From the NCBI GenBank assembly GCA_934045905.1, contig OW203767.1, positions 12,031,073-12,095,072 of the forward strand: a DNA stretch of 64,000 nt. Reading direction: 5' to 3'. The position numbers were made by a program, and so were the translations under genes. This document shows, piece after piece, positions 56,543 to 64,000 of this stretch (the stretch's first letter is position 1; the number at the start of each line of letters is the position of its first letter). The notes beneath the pieces are model-generated. The model had not been told where the DNA came from. It made no database searches and saw nothing but the letters and a program-made list of their open reading frames with translations. The stretch is from Leuctra nigra (Eukaryota > Arthropoda > Insecta > Plecoptera > Leuctridae).

Positions 56543-59067
56543 TTATTGAGCCTTGACGTGTTCTGGAGCCTGGGCTGAGAACGCCATCTGGTGGGCGTCA
56601 TCGATGCTCCTGCTGTATGGTCCACCCGAGCTCCATCCACCGGAAGCTGAGGGGGAGTAGCTGGAGCTGGGAGCAGAGGACCATCCACTGCTGTGTCCGC
56701 CGCTGCTGTATCCACCGCCTCCCAAGCTGCTCAGACTGCTGAGACCACCTCCGGAGATCAGCTTCTGGACGGCCAAGGTGCCGGCGATCAGGAGGGCGAG
56801 CTTGGCGACGATGAGGGCCTTGATGACGAGGAACTTGACGGCGGCGAGGGCGAGGGGCAGCAGAAGGGCGAGCTTAGCGGCGACGGCCAACAGAATGGGG
56901 GACAGACGCTTGGGCAGCTTGAACTTCTTCTTGCGACCTGAGGAGAGAAGACGCGTGATGGATTAGATTCGCGGAAGACGGTCTGCAGCTTTAGGCGGAA
57001 TGCGTGATTCAATGTAATCATTTTAACGATTCAATTCCGCACTAACCGAATAATTTTTACGACTTGCCGATTCTCAATAAAAACTATTCGGATTAAATTG
57101 ATATTAAATTGTAACTGTACGCGGAAAATTTTATAGCTTTAGCCTAAGGCATGCCGGTCAACCATTCATCAGAAACTTGATGTCATGATATATCTTTTCA
57201 AATGTTGTTGATTGTTTAACAAACATTACTCTAGTACAAACCGGCTTGGCTACTAATCAAATTAAACTAAACTCTATTGAGACGATCTATAGAAATGTAA
57301 TTCATTTAGCACCTTTGACTTCATCTAGCTGTCGAGACGTAAAGATTTAGGCTACTGTCTCCCATATCGGTACATGACCTCTACGTATGTAATGCATGCA
57401 TCTAGCCCGTGAGGCGGTTATTATATACCACATGATCTATGCGAAATCTTTTACAATAGATGTATGTCAATCTATTGGAATAGGAATATGTCTCGCTCGG
57501 TCTATTGTTTGTCGGTGGCAATATTTGGCAAATGACTTCTGTCTTGACCGCATCACGAATCACGCAAGATTGAAACGTGGTTTTGTGAATCGGTTTTTTG
57601 CATTCACTTCCGTGTCGATGCTTGTAGTGTCATTCGTGCAACAAACATGGAACTACGCCTTGGACTGACAATTATTTTGTGTAATTGTCCTAGAAAATGT
57701 TAGTTATTAGTTTTACTATTGATTGTTTAAGTACAGATCCGTTACAAGATAACGATGCCCAATGGGCTTTTGGTTGTCATAAAATATAATGTATAATCAT
57801 TAATCTTTGTAATATTTTTTTATGAACGATAAGAAGAAAAAATAAGCTGTATTTCAACGGCGGGGAATCCTTATAAATTATACATAATTAAGCTTTTATT
57901 TCTCTAAATTTATATTGTAATATTTTATGTTCATCGCTGAAAGACTGGTCCATGGGAACATTCGCTTGAGTATCAAGAATATGATGAAAACTAAGTGAAT
58001 ATAACTTAATTTTTTTACTAAGTAGGTTTAAAGTTGAACAAGTTTATTGGTACCGTCTTGTTAACGTTTGATTCTATAATATTAGGTAATTTACACTCAT
58101 TACAGGCAATGTGCGGGTGCTTCCAAATGTTTTGTAGTCCTTCAGCCTTCAACAATGCGTTTGAGTGATCGAAAGACCGACAAGTGTGTGCATGACACTA
58201 CAAATTGTCACAGATGATTCAACAATAAAGATAGTCTAACAATGAGATTGAAGATCGTGACCGTGGAAAGTTTAACAATGAAAGTAGATTGAAGATTCCG
58301 TGTTTTAACTTCTCTTGTCTGTTTGTTACAGAAGATGCGCTCGAAATCGAAATTTATTTCATCGATTATCGTGACGAACACATATAAATACTTTTAGATA
58401 TTTAACTATCTGTCTACAGAACTTTGAAAGAATGTATATATAATCATGCTTTCCGCTAGGCTTTCAACCGGTTTGTTTAGAACTAAAGTTGAACAGGAAT
58501 TTCGAGATGTTACCAATTTGTCAGGACATCAATCAAGTGATTTTGTGTTACAGAATATTATATCAATTTGACTGAGGTCCATCATGACTCTATGAATAAA
58601 GTTCTGAACGTACCTTCCTCCAGAGCCCTCTGGATGCCTTCTTGCGCGGCTTCAGGGAGCTTGAACTGCAGAGTGTGAGTCTTGAAGAACCTGGTCACCG
58701 ACTCGACGATCATGTCCAGAAGTCTGGCAGTCTTGCCAACCGGCGCGGTCTCGATGGAGTTCTGAATCTCGGCCTCCGTCAGGAGAGCACGTCCAGCCCG
58801 GGCATCTTCCTGGGGCGCCCCGATGAAGCTGATCCCGTCGACAATCTGGATGTCGTTCATCCTGGACACGCGGTCCAGGACGCCGACAGCCTTGACTCCG
58901 AGACAGGTCAGCATATCCTTGTCCTCGCATGCCTCTACGACTTTGAACACGATATTCCAGTTGCCGTCCTCGTTGCTGCGGACCTCGTTGTCGGCGATAG
59001 GCACGGCGAGAACACCGCCGATGATCACAAAAGCCGCGAGCAACTTCCACACTCCACTAGACGCCAT
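56543..59067 (-). CDS. Osiris gene 5 (DUF1676), two coding exons, complete
   Basis: Exon 1 (59067-58614) and exon 2 (56937-56543) join as EEG/RKKKFK in phase 1 to give 282 residues. The start is the ATG at 59067; an upstream in-frame TTG is not used. Residues 1-22 are a signal peptide (WKLLAAFVIIGGVLAVP). C47 and C55 (CEDKDMLTC) form the Cys pair, followed by GVLDRVSRMNDIQIVDGISF. FFKTHTLQFKLPE sits before the junction, as is usual for Osiris exon 1. Exon 2 has the basic GRKKKFKLPKR, then a long hydrophobic segment (VAAKLALLLPLALAAVKFLV), a Gly/Ser-rich linker, and SIDDAHQMAFSAQAPEHVKAQ at the C-terminus. This is the most canonical family member here. Upstream, CATAAATACG near 59190 is a possible TATA box. 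Confidence 0.9.
56943..58610. other. Intron of Osiris gene 5
   Basis: AT-rich. A 90-codon plus-strand frame at 57396-57668 has no family resemblance. No repeat was recognised. Confidence 0.45.
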
Positions 59068-59149
59068 CGTCAACTGATAGATTAGAACGAAACAAAAATA
59101 TAAATATCCAACGGAACTCTTCTCTCGATCCAGCTACTATGAGGAGCTA

Positions 59150-59200
59150 GTTGTAAGTGTTGTATTGTTTTGAAATGCAACCCGTATTTATGGTGGCCCG
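59150..59200 (-). promoter_or_regulatory. Possible core promoter of Osiris gene 5
   Basis: On the minus strand ACCATAAATACGGG near 59192-59183 is TATA-like. A start near 59160 would give a 5' leader of about 90-95 nt. Confidence 0.35.
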
Positions 59201-61808
59201 GTGTAACCTCAATAACCCCGTCTTGCTCCTCCTTCTCAAAAGGATCCGAGACAGCGATGATGACGATGATGACGCACCCGAGAGCCTACGCGAAGAAAGT
59301 CGAATTCTGAGAGAAAAGGGGAAGTGGTAATATCGTTTGTGTGTCTTTTTCCATCCTTGTCTGGCTCATTGAACAGCGTCCGGTATTGAACGTATGATTT
59401 GAATATTTAAATTTGTTGGTACTTTAGAATAGATACAGATGAGTTGAAGGGCACCTGGTGACATTGATTCTTCTTCTGCGAACTTATTGATGGAATCTTC
59501 GAACTATTTAGACCAACTGAGAAAATACTTATCCATTTATAAAATTTAATAAGGTATTCTATTTGTAAAAAACTAGAGAACATTATTAATTTTTATAATG
59601 CATTTTAAAAATCTAGTAAAAAATTAATATTGAAATAATAAAAAGAAAATCCATACAAATTATGAAGGAACTTTTTAACAAACGGACAATTTTGTTAAAT
59701 TGAAAAAGAAGTAAATTTCTTTAAGACAAATCGTTTGAATCAAAAGTTCATGCAAAGAGGAATTTTTTTAAATGTTGAAGGTTAAAAAGTTTTAAACCAA
59801 TGCCTCACGATGCAAACAAATGCAATTGCACTTGTTCCATTTCAAGATCGAAGCAACAGGTGTTTTTTAAACTTGATTTTCTATGGCTGCTTTATTTATG
59901 AGGAGAAAAGCAGTTAAAAAAGCCGGCATTGTTAGGAGACAATAACCAAAGGCACTGATTTGTTGTGCATATAAATTCCGATTATTTTTTCCTAATCCTC
60001 TATAAGCGATTGTGAATATGGTAATGAAATCCGAAGAGAAATCATCAAAACACTGTGGAGGTGTGAAAATGTTTCTTGCTGAACTTGAGTTTATGCGTTC
60101 TTCTGTATCATGAAAATATCGTATTACAGGTCATAAAAAGTATTCCATTGATTTTGAGAAAATTAGAAAAATTAAAGTGAAATAAAATCGAATTCATGTC
60201 AATTCCTTTTGCGAATGTTCATCATTAAACTAAGCTCAGGTATTTTTTAATTAATGAATATATTTCTATAAATAGATAGTTTTTTATATAGATATGAACG
60301 TTACTATAAATATGGGAAAGCAAAATTTACACAATAAGATGAATTTAACTTGAGCTCATTTACATAAACTTTAAAAACTTTTTAAAAAACTTTTTTTTAA
60401 ACAAAAGCATGGGTCCTTAACTTAAAGTCGAATCCAAAACATATTTCGGTAACTGGAGCACAAATCGAATATTAAGAAGCTCGGAGAGTTGGTGTTAGGA
60501 ACAAAGCCCTGTTTTTAACGCTCTTTGATAAGCGAACTGTGTGACGGGCAAAGATTGATTCACTATTTAAAAAACGATTAAATTAAATTCTTTAAAATGT
60601 TGTTGAGAAGTAACATTTAAAACTACCCACGGCGATTTATCTAAAATAAAACTACACTGCTAAATTAAAACTTCAATGTTAAACTGTGGATATAGTAAAA
60701 GACATGCGAACAGTTTAAAAGATAACAAAGTTAATGGAGGCACTCGTGGTCATAATCAATATTGAAATCGGCCGAGTGATGGTCAATGGATCGGTTTGTA
60801 AAACTGCACCAGGCATGCAAACACTTGACAATATCTTGAGGCAGGTTCAGGATGAATCAATATTGTCAATGAGTAAAGATCACCGAAGAATCAACTCCGA
60901 AGACTGTGTGTGTTTGCTGACTTTTAGCATTTAGTAGGTTTCTGGAATGACATCCGTGTTTATAACTTGGAGATATTTCCATTGCAAAATAAACGTATTT
61001 ATAAGTAAACATTCGTCTAGAATCATATAACAGAAAATACCCAACACGTTTATATTTCACATAACATTTATTAATAGTAATAAATACATCAATAAAATAA
61101 ATTAGTCACAGTTATAGAACAGTCTTAAGTCGCGTTTAGTTCCAAGCACATATGAATCAACTGTTAAGAATGCATCAGTCTTACTGTCTTTGTCCACACT
61201 CCTTTTTGTACACGAATTAATTAATTGAATTCCATCCCAATGCATTAATTCACTCAATTAATGAGTATAATATTCATAGTTAATCTTGCCGGGAGGTTCG
61301 ATAATATATGCAAATGATTTTGTACCAATCAAGATAGTTCTTGATATATTAATATTTTCTTGATAATTGTTGTAAAATGTTCACAAATTAGGTATTAAAA
61401 TCAGTCATGTTTGTATCTAAAGATTGTGTGATAGAGTGATAGTGTATGTGCATAACGTTATCTATTTTATCGTATTGTGTAGTGGAGATATTATCCCTAT
61501 AAAACACTCCGTGTAAAAATACCAGCCAAGTCTCTTCAACTATAAAAATGTCGTATTGTGTAGTGGTTTTATTTGTAGCCTAGTCATTATTGTCATCGAA
61601 TGAATTGTAGTTAAATGTCATAAAATCGTCACAGTTATCAAACGTCAATTGTTACTGTCGTATTTTGTGGACGATTACATTGTCACGAATACTGTTGTGT
61701 TCTATTAAATGTATTGTATCCTAGTTTTATTGTACCAACTTGACATAGTACTAGAATATTTTAAAGCACTGGTTATAATATGGAAGATCAGTCTATGCCT
61801 GAATATCG
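59201..61808. other. Intergenic between Osiris genes 6 and 5
   Basis: AT-rich. A diverged family 3 relative lies near 60510-60540, and a direct repeat CGTATTGTGTAGTGG occurs at about 61470 and 61551. No gene recognised. Confidence 0.4.
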
Positions 61809-62238
61809 CAATAGGGAAGTCTCATGAAATTTTATTCTAGTAAATTTCTATAAATAAACACAAATAATAATGACAAATACACTTATTACCTGTGAAATCT
61901 TAAATTTTCATTCATAAAAATCGAGTTCAAATATCATATGATTTTTGGCGGGAAAAACGGCCTTTAACAAGAATCAGAACTGTGATGTCATTTCCAAGTC
62001 TTGAACATTGTGTTGACATGGGGATTCCCTTGTTGCCATGGCAATATAGCAAACTGTGATGTCATTGCCAATTTTCCTGTTTTTAAATGAGAGGAGATCT
62101 ATCAAATTTTGTAAATTAATTACATGAGAACTATTCGTCCAACAACAAAAATAATACCACATCTGTGATCAGCAACATCTCAACTTTCATAAAATAAATA
62201 TTATTCTGAATTCTAATCTTCACGAGACTTCCCTATTG
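61809..62238. mobile_element. Putative MITE with 20-bp inverted ends
   Basis: CAATAGGGAAGTCTCATGAA at the left is matched by TTCACGAGACTTCCCTATTG at the right (one mismatch). Inside, CTGTGATGTCATT occurs twice. No target duplication is clear, and there is no coding capacity. Confidence 0.55.
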
Positions 62239-62373
62239 TTTGTATTGCAAGCAAAGATAAAGATAAATTGAGTTGAATTGAAGTCTTTTTAGTCTATGTC
62301 ATTTGTCAAATGAATTGTTGCTGAATTGTCTTTTTGTTGTCATTATTGTCAAAGTCTTGAAGTCGCTGTGCTT

Positions 62374-62813
62374 CTAAGATGTCTGCGACGCATGCGCTGC
62401 GAACGCCATCTGGTGAGCGTCGTCGGTACTGCGTCCGACGCCGCTGGCTCCGCCGCTCGTGTAGTAATCATTGTAACCGACATATTGTTTCTCTGGTCTG
62501 TATTTTAAGTCTGTCAGAGAATTATCAATCCTTTTCCCGAAGAATGCCTCGCCAAGTCGCACAATCTTTCTGAATGGTTTAAGTTTGTCTTGTAGCAACG
62601 ACCATTTGGCAAGAGCTAGAGCTTTTGCTGCCATCGGTAACACTATGATAGTCAAGAATATGACGCCGATTTTAGCGGTGATCGCGAAAAAGCCGATGAA
62701 GAGTAAATAGGGCACTAGTTTCTTGAATACTGCTGCTGTGAGTAACTTGAATGCTTGTAACTTTGTTCCTGTTACTGGATCAATCTTGCTCTCAATCTTT
62801 CGTCCGACTTCAT
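62374..62813 (-). CDS. Osiris gene 6, last exon (5' part outside window)
   Basis: The acceptor TTTGATTTTAG at 62824-62814 opens a 440-nt exon in phase 1, reading DEVGRKIESKID onward and ending ASQTS-TAG. It carries a long hydrophobic block (VPYLLFIGFFAITAKIGVIF, LTIIVLPMAAKALALA), a basic amphipathic stretch (KPFRKIVRLGEAFFGKR), YRPEKQYVGYNDYY and the C-terminal motif STDDAHQMAFAAHASQTS, which closely matches gene 5. Unlike the other genes the exon does not begin with G-R but a few residues earlier. The secretory first exon is not seen before 64000 and should lie beyond the window. Confidence 0.8.
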
Positions 62814-62880
62814 CTAAAATCAAACAGAAATAACCAAATATAAATTTACGATATTTTCATACATATCACTTTTGTATGTT

Positions 62881-62985
62881 AGTTTCAGTTTCAGTTTGAA
62901 TATTCTTTATTAATCACAAAATAAAAATACAATTTTCTACAAACTAAGCCCCTTAGTCAGAACGGCTAATCTGGGGCCACATTTT
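62881..62985 (-). mobile_element. 3' end of a non-LTR retroposon
   Basis: On the minus strand GGCCCCAGATTAGCCGTTCT is followed by ACTAAGGGGCTTAG, then TTGTATTTTTATTTTGTG, ATTAATAAAGAATATTC and a short tandem tail of AAACTG units. A conserved end with polyadenylation signal and microsatellite tail is typical of a 5'-truncated LINE copy. Confidence 0.5.
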
Positions 62986-64000
62986 AACATAAAACATAAT
63001 TTTTCTTATGTTATACAAACATACAAATTAAGTCACTGAAAAAAATGATCGTTCTTTGCAATTGAAATACCTAACACATTGAAATTCAATATTTAAAAAA
63101 CACATGTAGGGAATTAATTTTGAAAAATATCTGTTGGTTTCACCATGTCTACTAATTGCATACACTCGAGAAGTGAGTAATGAACGCTATTTCCGCTATA
63201 GAGTTCATGACATGTACGTAAACATGTGGCGAACATTTTCAAGTACATGCACTTGAAATATACAGGAAAATCAGGACACACATTCCAGAATCATAATATC
63301 ATCGGCGACTGCTTTTGCAAACCAACATTGTACACATTGAAACATTCCTTCATGCATTTACTTCAATAATTTTCTTGACCATTGAAAAACATAATAAAAA
63401 TCATGTCCACTTCGGTCTGCAAATGGTTTTATATGTAACACTTGTATGATTTTTAACATAAAAACTGGATGTGTTACATTTGCCATTGCCAAGGTTGATG
63501 CTGTAACGATCTGAACTGCATGAATGGACATTGTATAATAACTACATTCTCCATCATCAAGTCATTCTTGTAACATCGCAGACAGAGTCCATCTTGACCG
63601 AACAAACGCGTTAGAAGAAGAGAAAGTACGCCGGTCTCAATGAAAGTAATTGCAGCCAGTTTCAATGAGGAAAATACTTCGATGGAGTTATCAATGAATG
63701 AAATGAAACTGAGATTATGATGATGTGGAGGAGGTTGTAAAAGAAAGTTCGAAGACTGAATTACAAAGATCAATGATCTGAATTGAGATCCAAGTTCAAG
63801 GGACACATTTTAACAAATTATAACACGTAACTAGGTAAGTGAAAACAATAATTGAAGTTCATTTTGAGAAACATCTAAATGTATTAGTTAAAAGTTGGAT
63901 ATTATGATCACAAGTATTTATTGTTTGTATGCTTTTCGATCGGAAGTGCGTGTATTTTGTTTTTTGCCTCTCCATGCTTTGATACAGGTCGCTTCGCATC
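62986..64000. other. Upstream intron or flank of Osiris gene 6
   Basis: Presumed intron of gene 6. The 110-codon frame at 63474-63806 (minus) has a hydrophobic centre but lacks a signal peptide at its start and lacks the Osiris exon 1 motifs. Confidence 0.35.

Noticed and set aside
58642..59085. 147-codon plus-strand frame
   Set aside because: Antisense shadow of exon 1 of Osiris gene 5.
63474..63806. Missing first exon of Osiris gene 6
   Set aside because: No signal peptide at its start, no Cys pair and no EG/GT-type donor. The true exon is probably beyond the window.
63985..64000. Plus-strand acceptor TTGATACAG followed by GTCGCTTCGCATC at the right edge, which could start an Osiris-type exon (G-RFA)
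   Set aside because: Only 13 nt are visible and the strand is opposite to all other cluster members. It may be chance.

Overview
The window is eukaryotic and almost certainly from an insect. It is AT-rich and repeat-rich, has spliceosomal introns, a nuclear tRNA gene and many small fold-back transposons. Its main content is a run of six genes of the insect-specific Osiris family (DUF1676), all on the minus strand. The abundance of MITEs and SINE-like pieces and the long introns would suit a hemipteran, but I cannot prove the order from sequence alone. Gene numbers below (1-6) are window numbers, not orthologue names.

Layout from high to low coordinate, which is the direction of transcription: Osiris gene 6 (only its last exon, 62813-62374); gene 5 (59067-56543, two coding exons); gene 4 (52050-49980, two exons, divergent, long charged tail); gene 3 (49408-40632, two exons across an 8 kb intron, with a possible alternative last exon at 43168-43062); gene 2 (32173-27226, three exons, with a tRNA-Cys gene on the opposite strand inside its second intron); gene 1 (22933-13559, three exons). 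Every visible junction is a phase-1 intron splitting a glycine codon. In genes 1-5 the exon after the secretory exon begins with G-R, followed by a basic or glycine-rich stretch and then a long hydrophobic region. Exon 1 carries a signal peptide, and in genes 2, 3 and 5 also a Cys pair. Several genes end with a DDAHQMAFSAQ / QDMAFNSYAPQ-like C-terminal motif. The proteins are expected to enter the secretory/endosomal route of cuticle-making epithelia, which is established for the family and not shown here.

Two features stand out. First, gene 1 ends in TGA, but the same frame stays open for another 573 codons (13558-11837). These encode seven degenerate 38-43 residue proline/histidine repeats and a Thr/Asn-rich tail. 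A 6-bp GC hairpin directly abuts the TGA, which suggests stop-codon readthrough or alternative splicing producing a giant Osiris isoform. Second, intron 1 of gene 1 holds about 15 tandem 148-bp copies of its own 3' splice site plus the first half of exon 2. Each copy is a decoy exon ending in a stop.

The rest is intronic or intergenic DNA containing MITEs, one hAT-like element with an intact 8-bp target duplication, one PIF/Harbinger-like element with TAA duplication, a 384-bp TTAA-flanked giant hairpin, tRNA-derived SINE pieces, a LINE-type 3' end, poly-G elements, and two candidate plus-strand TATA promoters inside Osiris introns. The first 58 bases look like an exon of another minus-strand gene.
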